Assembly (NCBI GenBank): GCA_015680685.1
Contig: MNCI01026430.1
Location: 89,787-153,786 of the forward strand
Direction of reading: 5' to 3'
Source: Gnetum montanum
Lineage: Eukaryota; Streptophyta; Gnetopsida; Gnetales; Gnetaceae
Length of the DNA stretch: 64,000 nucleotides
A model generated the notes under the pieces. That model did not search any database, was not told the origin of the DNA, and saw only the letters and a list, made by a program, of their open reading frames with translations. The position numbers and the translations under genes were made by a program. Shown piece after piece: positions 1-10,371 of the stretch. How positions within the stretch are numbered: position 1 is the stretch's first letter; the number at the start of each line of letters is the position of its first letter.

Positions 1-5
1 AGGAA

Positions 6-1349
6 ATGTTAATGTACCATATTATCGATGGGCTACGTAATGAAACAAGAGAGACCTTAGGAACGTATGCCCAAGGTCGACTATATGAACTACAAATCCA
101 TCAAATCCAAGAGCTTATTAAGCAGGTAGCAAAAGAAGAAGGAGAATTAGCTACATGGGAGAGTGTTGAAAAACATCAACGAGACCAAAATTTTAACTTC
201 ACAAAGGTCCCTGATCATAACAAGGAGAAATCAACAAATCTCAAGGTGGAAACATCATCTTTGCCAATACAAAAATCGTTAGAAGAAGTCGAGGCAAAGA
301 TCAATAAGATGTTGAAATGGATAAATCAAAAGTGTGGAGAATATATCAACATCATTGGAGATAGAGTTTTGACAACCCAAGAAGTAGGACAAAACATTAG
401 ACATTCAGAAAAAAAGAATAAAGGGAATAAGTGCTAAACTGCTAATCATACATATGAATGCAACACATGCCTGTATGATCACCCCAAAGGCCAATGCCCA
501 ATATTGTTACATCTACATGAGCATTGGGGAAACACGTTACATCCAAAGTTCGTACAGAGATACTGTGTTAGACCACAGTGGCAACAATCCCAGTCGTGGG
601 GGAATCCACCCTTAGACTGGAGGCACCCTTCACATTTTCCGAATCCAAATGCTTATAACGTCCAACATCCTGTTTCTTCATTTGGGCCACCATACTCTAT
701 CTCACCACAATACTATTCTTCACAATACCATCAACCCATACCTCCAACACAACCACCACCTTGTGCACCTTACATCCCTCCTAACTTTCAACATTCTCAT
801 CCTTTCCCTCCTTCCACAATGCCACCAACTGTTCCTAAGGTGTTTGTACCACCGCAACCCACGAACAACACTTGTGCTGCTGCTACTAACAGCAGTGAAG
901 AGCCTCCTCAACATCAAAGGCGTCCTTTCTTTAAACACGGCCGTAGGAAGGGACAACATAACTCTGAGGCCACTGCATCTTCCAACCCAGCACAAGTCCA
1001 ACAATGTGGTGCACCCTTACCTTCGAACCCAACGCCTCATGTAACTTCATCAGGGCCACCAACTAACACTCCAACAACCACAAGGCCCAATGAACACAAC
1101 CATGGGAGGCATCAGCCCAATCCTTGCATACCATCTAACGGTCCTAAACATCATAGTGGGTCAACTCGTTATCCGGGAACTACATCGTATGAAGTGCCCC
1201 ACTATGCTTATTATGAAGTGTGTGAAATCCAAGGGGATAAGTATGGATCGGTTTCAATATTTCCAATATGCAAGGATCCTTATTTCCCATTTATTAATAC
1301 TTGCTATACTAAATTGTTTAGTTATGGGGGATATCCCCCATTTCAATAG
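6..1349 (+). pseudogene. gag: gag (C-terminal two thirds), one in-frame stop
   Basis: One frame is open from the left edge to a stop at 1347-1349 except for a single TAA at 435-437; element G reads through at that place, so the stop is a mutation. The first part is a charged helical stretch matching the gag of C, D and E (motif YAQGRL near 75-95). A zinc knuckle lies at 459-497 (Cys, Cys, His, Cys spaced X2, X3, X4). After it comes a long Pro/Gln/His-rich tail typical of plant gypsy gag. The encoded role is the structural protein of the cytoplasmic virus-like particle, binding element RNA. The tail ends at the palindrome beside the stop. Not functional unless the stop is read through. Confidence 0.85.
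1324..1341. repeat. Perfect 18-bp palindrome at the gag end
   Basis: ATGGGGGATATCCCCCAT is its own reverse complement. It overlaps the last codons of gag in element A and is present unchanged in element G at 60025-60042. I did not see it in C, D or E. Role unknown. Confidence 0.9.
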
Positions 1350-3203
1350 CAAGCAGGATTAATAAATAATTTTCATTTTCTTTAATTTTTCAACTTTTTG
1401 TTTTATCTTTTTGTGTGTTTGTATTTTCATGTTTTTGTAAGTAATCTCATCTACGAATAAAACACTCATGTGGATCGTTGGTTGAGGTGTGTTCTATATT
1501 ATTAAGTCATGAGTGGTTAATTATTTGGAATAGTGAGCCCATTACACCCACTCATCCACTCTACCAATAAGAGGTTCTGTTCGAGGGTACAGTGATATTC
1601 TTGATATTTCTAAAACTTAAAATTAATTTTGTGTTCATTGTACCCAGAATGAAGAAGGATGGACTAAGAGGGAATGATTAGGGTGTGACATCAAGGGGAC
1701 TTGCAAATTCTCTTCGGTGACGTTTGTGGGAGTTATCATGCAATATGGTTGTACTAAGATCCTTGTAGATCTAATGGAAAATGGGAGTAAGAGTAATCAA
1801 AAGGGCACTCAGAAATCAAAAGCTGTTCTAGGAGGTCCCATTGGAAAGACATGCACCCATGCCTGAAGGTTGGCGACTTCTTTGGATTCAGTAAAGTGAA
1901 AAAAAAAAAGAAGAAAAGAAAAAGAAGTGCCATAAAACAAAAATCACTCCTCCCTTGTACTAAATGCCAAGTGATCGTATGCCTTGTTATTATGGTACTC
2001 TCATAGTTGTTCGCCATGGGATGACACAATGCAATGTCACTAATTAGAAGGATGGACTTGGTCCTGATCTTGGAACTATGGGTTAATGACACCTTAATCA
2101 TGCTTTTCACATAGGATTCACTGTGTCCTGGGTCAGTGACCTCATGTCCCAATCTCTACGATCCTTTTATACACTTCGTCTCATCTCACTGTTCGTGTAA
2201 TTGTAGCTCGTGTCCCGTGTAGCATAGAATTTTCATCTCATTTCGGTGATATTTACATACATGTGTTTTGTGGAGTTAGTGCGGATTACATTTAACCCTT
2301 CTAGTGCCCACAGACACTTTAAATGTGGTTACACAAGGGCATAATAGGTTGTAACCTGCTTTGGGGAGGACCCACTTGTGTAATTTTTTGTAATCTTCAC
2401 TGATTCTCTAGCTCACACACCATTTCTTACCCTCAACTTAACTTTTTAATTGATATTCTTTCCCTTATTACTATCCCTCTGATTCAACATTCCTATGAAT
2501 CATCACATAGCCTTTTTCTCTACCATCTGAGGTCGTTATTGATAAATTCCACACCATCATAATTTTTGTGCCTTCAAAACCAGTTGAATTACCCTGGAAC
2601 CCTCTAACAATCATCTAGATGTCCTTATTTTACATCGTTTAATTTCAAAGAAATATTAAAAATTCGGTACATTCTCTAATTGCCCTAACTTCAATATATA
2701 TATATATATATGACCCCCCTATGCTAATCAACATTATTTGCAACTTTTCACGTAGGGGAAGTTTTTCAAATTTCTCTCTTCGACTTGTGATTGCGCGTTC
2801 CTTGCTTTCATATCCATAACTCGCTCACTGGTACTCCGATTTTCATTCCGTTTAAACCTACTTGACCCCAAAGTGTTCAGCTTAGTCGTGGGGGAGGGGC
2901 ACATGCCGAATAGCACATAAATGTTTTAAAATTCATCATCGCCTGAAAGACATATTTAAGGGTAATTAGTTGTAACACTTAGAATAAAATGTGTTAAAAA
3001 AAATTTCATCCCCTTAGCTATACCAGAAAATTAAATTTGGAAACCACCTAAGCAAAGAGGACTCAGCACTATAATCTTTCGGAGACATGTTATTCCAATA
3101 ATTAACATCACATGGAAATAAAGTAAATCTATTAAGGTAAGCAGTAAGGTATAACCTAACTTTGGTAACAACCTTACTAACGATTGGTCCCGTGTGATTG
3201 CAG
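1350..3203 (+). other. Non-coding spacer of element A
   Basis: No ORF is supported. The T-rich start, the block around 1681 (GTGTGACATCAAGGGGACT), the A/G tract at 1898-1927 and the block around 2370 (GGGAGGACCCACTTG) match the post-integrase spacer of C, D and E. An (AT)n tract at 2694-2711 occupies the place of the TATA box described for C, D and E. The end, TGATTGCAG, abuts the ATG of the third ORF like a splice acceptor. Confidence 0.7.
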
Positions 3204-3806
3204 ATGACCCCGAAACGTGGACAACAGGAAGGTCCTGCTCAAGGTGGAATCAAACGATCTCAGAGAGGTGGAAGACAAGATCCTACCGGACAACATGCAG
3301 AATAGAAGGAACAATCATTTAGCGTTCATCAAGAAGATCCTCCTACCATACAGTCCAGGTAGGTAGAAGCAAGAGATACCCTCTCTGAAAGCGGTGCCTG
3401 GTACTTAGGGGAAATGTACCAATTTTGGCATAATAAAGAAGAAGGCACCATGGTTGACAATTGTGGTGTGACTATTGACTTCTCTGTTCAAGCCATTTTG
3501 AAAGTATTAAACCTTCCGAATATAGGGCCAAAGGTCGCTCAGAACCAGCTGGACACTTTTAGAACCAAGCAACTTAATAAACTATTGACAGAGAATAAAA
3601 GGGTGGCAAAAGAAAAAGAGAAGGCTGACTAGGCTGCCTCTAAGGCACAAGTGCAAACTTACACGCATGCCAAGGCACTCAAGGCCTTACAAGAGGAGAA
3701 ACTCTAGACCATACTTCAACACCATCAAATCCCAAGACCTGGAGCGCAAGAAAAGGGAAAGACACCCATGGAGGAGCCACTACCACCAGGAACTACATGA
3801 GTTCCA
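3204..3806 (+). pseudogene. Third-ORF remnant, internally deleted
   Basis: The ATG at 3204 and a Lys/Arg/Gln/Gly-rich start match the beginnings of the third ORF in C, D and E. The frame stops at 3303-3305, then resumes near 3390 with the block ending in FWHNKEEG (3414-3632). This corresponds to the start of the conserved domain, fused directly to a Lys/Glu-rich coiled-coil-like stretch; the domain core present in C (19227-19637) is missing. The Pro-rich C-terminus is at 3765-3806. Function unknown; the family is discussed under element C. Confidence 0.6.
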
Positions 3807-3955
3807 AATTTTTGTAGTTGTATATATTTTGTGTGTTGTGTTTTCTTCCCACACTGTAGCATGAATCCATTCTAGTCAGTCAATAATCCCATACCTATCC
3901 ACTGTGTAATCAATGGAGCTTGTTCTCTCTGTAACTCGAGGACGAGTTTTCATTC

Positions 3956-3968
3956 AGTCATGGGGGTA
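3956..3968 (+). other. Polypurine-tract-like site of element A
   Basis: The G5 run ending TGGGGGTA directly precedes the 3' LTR start TGATGAG. The same string abuts the 3' LTR in C, D and E. It is the expected plus-strand primer position, though the purine run is very short. Confidence 0.7.
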
Positions 3969-3989
3969 TGATGAGTCATGAATTTGCTG

Positions 3990-4170
3990 GCTGAGATATC
4001 GCAGCCGTGATATCACAACTGTGATATATCAGCCCTATTGTATCAGTAGTCGTGATATCGCATGGGCTGCGATATCGCGTATGCGATATCGTAGCCGACA
4101 TGATATCGCATCCCCCGCAATATCGTGTATGCGATATCGCATCTTCCCCTATGATATCGTGTACGCGATA
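3990..4170. repeat. GATATCGC palindrome array in U3
   Basis: GATATC cores, mostly as GCGATATCGC-like palindromes and close variants, recur every 15 to 30 bases just upstream of the TATA box. The same array is in the solo LTR (21773-21815) and in the LTR of G (62370-62525). It is a plausible enhancer or protein-binding array; function is inferred only from position. Confidence 0.85.
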
Positions 4171-4188
4171 TCGTAGTGCGTCGCCATA

Positions 4189-4200
4189 TCTATAAATAAG
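4189..4200 (+). promoter_or_regulatory. TATA box of LTR A
   Basis: TCTATAAATAAG lies just after the palindrome array. The same string occurs at 21829-21840 in the solo LTR, and a variant on the other strand in the LTR of G. Confidence 0.75.
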
Positions 4201-4506
4201 AGGTGGCTCTCCCTTATTTCGGATCCCAGTTTTAGAGTAGCGAAGCTCTAGTAGTTTGATCCCTCTAGAGTTAGATTTTTTTCCCGTGTTTGCCCGCAGT
4301 GTGGTGAATGTAATTATACGGTGTCTTTATTCGAGTGTGCCGTACTTGGACACGCACATGACCGGCAATAAAGATTGAGATTACTTCATCATTGCAGCAT
4401 TCACTTTGTTATTTATTTAATGTTATTTACTATTTTCTCTCTCTCACCCTTAAACTCCTAGAACGCGGAACGAGTACGACTTGATTACGAGCATTTAAGT
4501 GTGACT

Positions 4507-4630
4507 GCTTGGTAGCCCAGTGGTGTAGCTAGGATCTATGCTTGGTAACCCAGTGGTGTATTTGGGATCTGCGCTTGGTAATCCCAGTGGCGTACCTAGG
4601 ATCTAAGCTTGGTAGTCCCAGTGGTAGTCG
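4507..4630 (+). repeat. 33-bp tandem repeat inside LTR A
   Basis: Units begin GCTTGGTAACCCAGTGG at 4507, 4540, 4573 and 4607 (the last partial). The solo LTR has about two units (22162-22210), and families II and III have one to three degenerate units at the same place, so copy number varies between LTRs. Confidence 0.8.
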
Positions 4631-5007
4631 TGCACGAGGTCCAAGATGTGTACAGTTGATCAAGGAATCGATTGCTCATCGTACTTAGGCTATATTAGAT
4701 TTTCTTACCCTTTTCCTCCTAGCCTAGCTTAGTTAATATTCTTTTCCACTACCCTCAAGAGTAGCATAGATTAGAAACACATCATACACTTCATCTGGAC
4801 TAAACCATACGTGACAAATGCAATACTAGTCTAGGTGGGAAGACAGCGAACTGCGACCTAAGGCTAACTATCTAGGTGCCACAACTAGTCCATCTACGGA
4901 GTTCGACCAGATCGTGTGTGCGACGCTCGTTTCGTACGGTTGAGTGTAGGGGTACCTCGCCACTCATCAAATACCATGATCAAATAATAAATACTAAAGA
5001 TTAAAGA

Positions 5008-5715
5008 AGACTATGTTTTTAGAAGTCACAGTGATAAGTGGCTCAAGTCATTAGCTCATTATCTTCTTAGGCAATAGGTTACGACTTCAAGTCATAATGA
5101 AGGCACCATTATATTCTTCTACGAATTTTCTAATGTATCTTGTTGGCTTAGCAGCCAATTTGAAATTAGATCACAATGAATCAAGATATTTTCATGTTTT
5201 ACCAAACTCAAAAGGAGATAGGTTTTAAGGAAATATACATATTTTTTGAATAAGTAATACAAAAGAAAAGATTTTATATGCCTTTCTTTTGCAATAATTG
5301 TATACTCATAACAAAAGTTGTTTCTTATCAGCTATATGTGTTGGGGTGTGCCTATTAGGTTTTAACACTACCAACTCCCTCCTCACACACCCCCCCCCCC
5401 TTTCCCTTTTTCAACCCTTAAAAAAAAATCTTATGCTTTTAGAAGTCATTAACCTTAAATAACAATGTTTAGTCTTATGATTGGTGTCATAAATTATGAA
5501 TTTGCAATTAATTACTCTAAAAAGCAACTAGTTTGAAATTAGATTACAATGGATTAAGAGACTACCATGTTTTTAATCAAACTCAATAATAAAGTAGTAA
5601 TATATAGTTTGTAAGGAGATGTAGACTCTTTTTTTTTTGTTTTGTTAAGGAGTAATGCAAAAGAAAAGGTTTTATACTCATTTCTTTTGTACTACTTATA
5701 TACCATTAACAAAAA
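5008..5715 (+). repeat. Diverged direct repeat, two copies of about 300 bp
   Basis: Copy 1 (about 5008-5320) and copy 2 (about 5425-5715) share TTTTAGAAGTCA, TTTGAAATTAGAT, and AAAAGAAAAG...TTTTATA blocks in the same order. Between them lies GGGGTGTGCCTATTAGG and a C-rich run, resembling the 3' end of the SINE-like unit at 29675. Origin unknown. No gene is seen in 4970-5793. Confidence 0.6.
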
Positions 5716-5793
5716 TAGATTATTTGAAATAGATGAATTAGTAAACCAAAAGACCATCAAATATATTAATTTAATGTTTATTTTATATCAATG

Positions 5794-6667
5794 TGATGAA
5801 GTGTTAATAAATTGGCCATGTTGATGGAGCCCCATTGATGCATCCCTGTCGACGTATCCCAAGATGTGTTGGTGCACATGCATTGATGTTGATCCTCCTA
5901 AAGCCTATATAAGTGCACACACCAGTTGCATTTATGGTACTCTTGGTCACTCCCTTAGCCAAACTCTTGTAGTTTTCTTTTGTAGGACTTAGCAAAATTT
6001 CTCTTTGAGTGCCCGTAGTGTGGATTGAATTGATTTTACAAAATTTTACTTGAATGCAATATGTGTCTGGACACAGTTGCATGAATGGAAATCAAATCAA
6101 AATTTCTTCTTTCCATTACAATACTTGGATTAGCTTAATTTTACTTTTAAGAATTTTACTTTGTATGCAATTCACTTTCTTGCACTAAAGTGTTTAATAT
6201 CCTAATTCATAAGTAATGTAAGTACAAGCACTTCGAGCAGAATATGCTAATGCTTGGTAATCCTAGTAGTGAATAATTGGTATGCCCAACAATAAACACT
6301 TGGTAAACCAGCAGTGTTAGTATACATTTAGGATGTGTATGGAAAGTGGGAATGGATGCCCCACATTTAGGATAGTTTAATTATTAATTAGTAAAGTTAA
6401 ATATTTCAACCATTTCTTTCCTTGATACTTTTACAGATAAAAAATAATAAAAATTATAAATAAGTATATCTTACATCTCAATCACACTTAGCCATGCAGA
6501 TGAAGTTAACACAAGTGATAATCAGGAAGACAACAACTAGTAACCACACATTTTACTATATAGGACATAGATCACTTAGGTAGAAGGAGTCCATATAATT
6601 CAACTAGATCATGTGTACATGCTTGTGATTCATATGATTAGATGTAGGAAATACCCTCTACTCATCA
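5794..6667 (+). mobile_element. 5' LTR of element B (family II-like)
   Basis: Starts TGATGAAGTG and ends CTACTCATCA. It has the family II layout: CATTGATG/GTCGACG motifs, TATA-like CCTATATAAG near 5902, CTCTTGTAG downstream, the CTTGGTAA repeats, and the conserved tail. It is followed after one base by a PBS, so it is a 5' LTR. No matching 3' LTR of B was found. Confidence 0.8.
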
Positions 6668-6668
6668 T

Positions 6669-6686
6669 TAGTACCATTTCCGGGAA
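6669..6686 (+). other. Primer-binding site of B (tRNA-Asp, decayed)
   Basis: The 18 bases one position after the LTR match the complement of the plant tRNA-Asp 3' end at 12 of 18 positions; the CCGGG core remains. Confidence 0.6.
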
Positions 6687-6832
6687 ACTCATTTCAACTA
6701 TGTGGACTTAGTGTTTTTAGATAGTAAGATCATACAAGATAATTGTACGAATATAATGTACCATTCTTAAGAAATAATAATATTTTATTTGAGACACATT
6801 ACAAAGAGCAAACTAAGATATCTTCTTTTTGT

Positions 6833-7317
6833 ATGGCTAATTCACCCCTTGCTAATGATCCTAATAAGAAACATGTCAGACTTAGAGGGAATGTTGCTGA
6901 GATACCTTAACAACTAAAGGTTTTCTATGCCTAGTTAGATCCCTATTATCTAGACTTCACTTTCATCCTTCATCAGGATGAACAACTTTGTTGGAGAGAC
7001 TTAGAGGACAACATTGTATTGCTCCCTAAGCATCCTATTCCTTCAATGTTTATGGCATCTCTCATGAAGCTGGGGCTTGAACAAGCAGTCCCAATTTACC
7101 AAGTGAAGGAGCATCTCTCCAAGAACTATCAACCGACAGAGGCCCAACTTAGAAAAATAAACTCATGAAGGCACATCATGAAGCCTCCAAGGCCAAAAAG
7201 GTCCCAATCTTGTTAACTTCACAGAACTTCCATCGAGGTGATCTCAATGCCAAGGTCCTCCTCTTGTTAGCAAGGACAACATTACTCATCAATGGTTACA
7301 TTCAACCTTGGTAAGTG
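6833..7317 (+). pseudogene. gag: gag N-terminal fragment of element B
   Basis: The ATG at 6833 opens a frame to 7168 with only two stops. It contains the block DFTFILHQDEQL, which is shared with the gag starts of D (about 33540) and E (58091-58315). A frameshift near 7165 leads to a Lys/Leu-rich stretch to 7317. The central gag domain seen in C, D and E does not follow, so the element was cut or rearranged here. Confidence 0.7.
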
Positions 7318-7800
7318 TTGGCACATTCTTATTATTTTTATGGAGTAGTGATGGCTCTTGATAGGCTTTGAGAAGTTGATAAAGTTATGCTATGTTGGTT
7401 TTCTCAGAAAAGAAATTTGATGCTAGCTTGTCGAATACCTTAGATAAGGCAAAGATTTTGAAGGTGATATTTTAATTAAAATATCAAAGCAATGTGGAGG
7501 AGAATATCAATTTTACATGAGGGATACATCTAAGCAAGGTGGCTTATATTTTAATTAGAAAATTGGTAAGCTTAGAAATTTTATTGATCAAGTTCTAAAA
7601 TTCCCAAAATGGAGTAACCATTAAAATATTAAATTTCTCATGCATTGCTACAATGGGATGTTCAAGTAAAAAGTCAATGACCATGGCATGGCGCCTAGCA
7701 TTGATTCAAGCTTTAGAACCTTAACAAACGAATTCCAATGATGCCATCATCTTAGATTTGTTGACCTCTAGGATTAAACCCTTGCATCCTTAAGAAGTAA
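7318..7800. other. Unassigned stretch in element B
   Basis: I see no supported gene. It is AT-rich with many stops; the Lys/Asn-coding bits are too short to assign. Confidence 0.5.
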
Positions 7801-8268
7801 TATTGGCATCCATGGCTTGGGCGACTTGAACGTGGCTCATATGTGCAGCAAATTTGGAGAATGGATTTCAGCAAGTTTAACAAAATAGGACATGGCGATC
7901 ATTCTATAGATCATTGGGCTAGTTTAAGAATTAATGCTCCTAGATTTATGGCATCTGCGCCCATCAACAATCACATGTTTGCAAGGAATCTGCAACTGTA
8001 GAGTCCCTTCACCCACAGATCCCTTAATAGTAAAGTCCTTGAAACCCTTGCGATACTTACCTTGGACAAGCTCCACTACATGCTGTATGCCTATTTCTTA
8101 GCAAAGGACATCATGAAAAATCATGGTGAAAATATGTAGAGGCTTGGTGGCTGATTACCTATCAACAATGGTGCTTACATTGGTGACGAAGATGGTGTTG
8201 TTTTCTTTGATCTTTCATGTTGCAAAGCAGCGTTGGGAAATTTAATTAGAAATGATGCACCACTGTGT
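7801..8268 (+). pseudogene. Unidentified pseudo-ORF
   Basis: One frame is open over about 155 codons apart from stops at 7999-8001, 8137-8139 and 8152-8154. I do not recognise the product. A stretch coding LTLDKLHYMLYAYFLAKDIM (8059-8118) has a spacing of hydrophobic and aromatic residues like the conserved domain of the third ORF in C (19298-19360), so a diverged third-ORF copy is possible. It lies downstream of the gag remnant of B with no pol between them. Confidence 0.4.
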
Positions 8269-9335
8269 TGATCATGGAGGCTGAGATGGAGTTACAAACA
8301 AGTGGTCGCTACCCTATAGAGACATGTAATGTTAATGGAGTATGTGGCAAACACATCGTGGTTGCTTATTGGCAATTTGGCCACATTTACTATTGTGTTT
8401 TACACCTGTGATTTTTTTTCACAATATTATGGTTTTACATTCCATACATTTGTATTAAGGTTTTGGTATGGAGTTATAAAATGACCAAAATAATCATAAA
8501 ATAAAACCATGATATAAAAAAAGAAAAATAATAAAATATAATAATTAAATTTGGAAAATGAAATTTAAATTGAGGGAATATATGTAATCAACCATAAATT
8601 GACTATCTTGCATTTATATTTGGGTGACTTGAAATTGAAGAAGGCACCTCGAATTAGAGTTATCCTTGATTTAAAGGCTTAAATTATAAGAAGATATATT
8701 ATAAGGGTTGATGTGCCAAAAATGGTAAGCTCATGTTAAGGATAAAGCCTCAAGAATATTAAGAAATATAAAATAAAAGATTTATAAGTTAGTTATTGGA
8801 CAAGACACTTGCCAACTATGGCTTAAATTCTCATGAAAGTTATAACTTCTTAGGGTGGTTATGAATTAATCCCTTAGCTATTTGTAACACCCTTAACTTC
8901 TCATGATTATTGTAACTACCCTAAGGCCACTATAAAAGGGGCTTTAAAGGTAGAATTTAGAGGAGGATTGGGGAAAAGATAGAAGAATATTGAAGACTCT
9001 AAAGCATGACTTGCTAAAGACATTAATTCAGTTAATTTGTTTTAATCTTGTGAGTTCATTTATTCCCATTTTTTTTAGTTACTTAGCTAATGGTTTAGAT
9101 AGTATCGTGCTTGACATTTAATTTTGGGATTTTCTAGGTTGCCTTTATAGCTCTATTTTTACAAAATATTAGACTTCTATTAGGTTTGCATTATAAGACC
9201 TTATGTTGTATTAGAAAAGCATCTTGAGCAATATAATAATAATGTCTTATAGAAATTTCCTATTTAAGTCTAGGGAATCAAGAAAATCTTTGATACTCTA
9301 CAATGATTGAAATAGCTTCATTTCTTTAAACTTTA
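8269..9335. other. AT-rich flank, no gene seen
   Basis: A TATA-like CACTATAAAAGGGG is at 8930-8943 but no ORF follows. This stretch and 22948 onward were continuous before element C inserted. Confidence 0.5.
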
Positions 9336-9340
9336 TTGCT

Positions 9341-10241
9341 TGATGAAGCATCAAAGTGTCGTGTCAATGGGCCCCCATCGACATGGTCTCATTGATGGGT
9401 CCCCATCAACATGGTATTGCCCCATTGATAGGGCCATGTCAATGTAGTGTTTGTTGCGTTTATGAGGCCCCATCGACGCAGCTCCACAATAAAGTCTATA
9501 AGTACACACTCATCCACCGTGTTTATGAGAGATAGTCATAATCGTAACAAAGCTCTTGTAGTTTTGTGATTTAAGAGTTAGAATATTTTTTCAAGTTCAT
9601 GCAGAAGGAGTTAAAAAGTGTATGGATCTTTATTTGAGCATTGATGTACCTAAGCACACTAGTGTGATCAATAATAAAGATGAACCTTTTGAACAAACCT
9701 GGCAACACTTGGAATAGATTAATGATTTATTTGATTTATTTCTGCATTTACCATATTCATTAATTAAGATAAGTAAGACTTTGATTAATTAACTAAGTAA
9801 GAGAAATAGATTAAACACATAAGTATGACCGCTTCGAGCATAACATACAACACTTGGTAATCCTAGCAACGCTTAATGCTTGGTAGTCTAGTAGTGTTGT
9901 ATGCATTCAGGATGTGTATGGAAAGTGGGATTGGATGCTTATGTTAGGATAGTTAGTTATTAATTAGCAATTAGAGTAGTTAAATAGGTTAATAAATTGA
10001 GTTTTAACTTGTTATCAATCATAGGCAAATAAAATATAAAATAATAAAAATCATGTGTTCTAATTACACTTAACCATACAATTAAGCTTCATAAGTGTAG
10101 TTGGGAAGACAACGATCATCACGGTTAGATTACACCTCCTAGAACTAGTGTACTTAACAACTTAAGGTATGTGGAATTCAACTAGATTGCACATGAATGC
10201 TTGTAATTTGTATGGTTGGGCATAAGGTATACTCACCGCTT
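9341..10241 (+). mobile_element. 5' LTR of element C, 3' end deleted
   Basis: Starts TGATGAAGCATCAAAG like its partner at 21194. U3 has several CATCGAC/TTGATGGGGCC motifs, with TATA at 9495-9505. The end reads ...CCGCTTA and then joins directly to sequence that lies about 35 bases beyond the LTR in element D, so the last LTR bases and the PBS were lost. Confidence 0.85.
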
Positions 10242-10371
10242 ACATGCATTATCTAGAACTTAGTTAAAAATTATTTAACATTATTAGAATGAACCCAAAG
10301 TCATATCTTACCTCAAAATAACTACAACAACTCTAAGAAAGTACATTGCATTTCTTGTCTTCTAATACAAG

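Larger units (their letters stand above)
1..4969 (+). mobile_element. Element A: pol-less Ty3/gypsy element (3' part, TR-GAG-like)
   Basis: Order seen: gag, palindrome, non-coding spacer, third-ORF remnant, G-tract, 3' LTR. The 5' LTR and gag start lie before the window. Gag runs straight into the spacer that in elements C, D and E follows integrase, so PR, RT, RH and IN are missing. Element G on the other strand has the same gag-to-spacer join, so the deletion was inherited and not made here. Known class: non-autonomous plant elements with gag only (TR-GAG); they would need enzymes from a relative such as C or D. Confidence 0.85.
3969..4969 (+). mobile_element. 3' LTR of element A (family I)
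   Basis: Starts TGATGAGTCATG and ends CCACTCATCA, with TG...CA ends. It holds an array of GATATCGC palindromes in U3, a TATA box at 4189-4200, and a 33-bp tandem repeat at 4507-4630. The last 30 bases (GGGGTACCTCGCCACTCATCA region) are shared with the LTRs of D, E and G, showing all families are related. The target duplication cannot be checked because the 5' end is outside the window. Confidence 0.9.

Noticed and set aside
649-1362. ORFs in other frames over the gag tail (649-1044, 720-1004, 1090-1362)
   Set aside because: They overlap the better supported frame 504-1349 and owe their length to the low-complexity Pro/His/Thr-rich sequence; the same shadows recur in element G.
1754-2152. 132-codon minus-strand ORF
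   Set aside because: It lies in the non-coding spacer; the A/G tract gives a Phe run, and element G shows frame changes here.
8930-8943. Host gene promoter (CACTATAAAAGGGG)
   Set aside because: No coding sequence follows within 400 bases before element C; it could equally be an unrecognised LTR.
4970-9340. CRISPR array or prokaryotic operon
   Set aside because: No regular spacers, no ribosome-binding sites and clear plant retrotransposon context.
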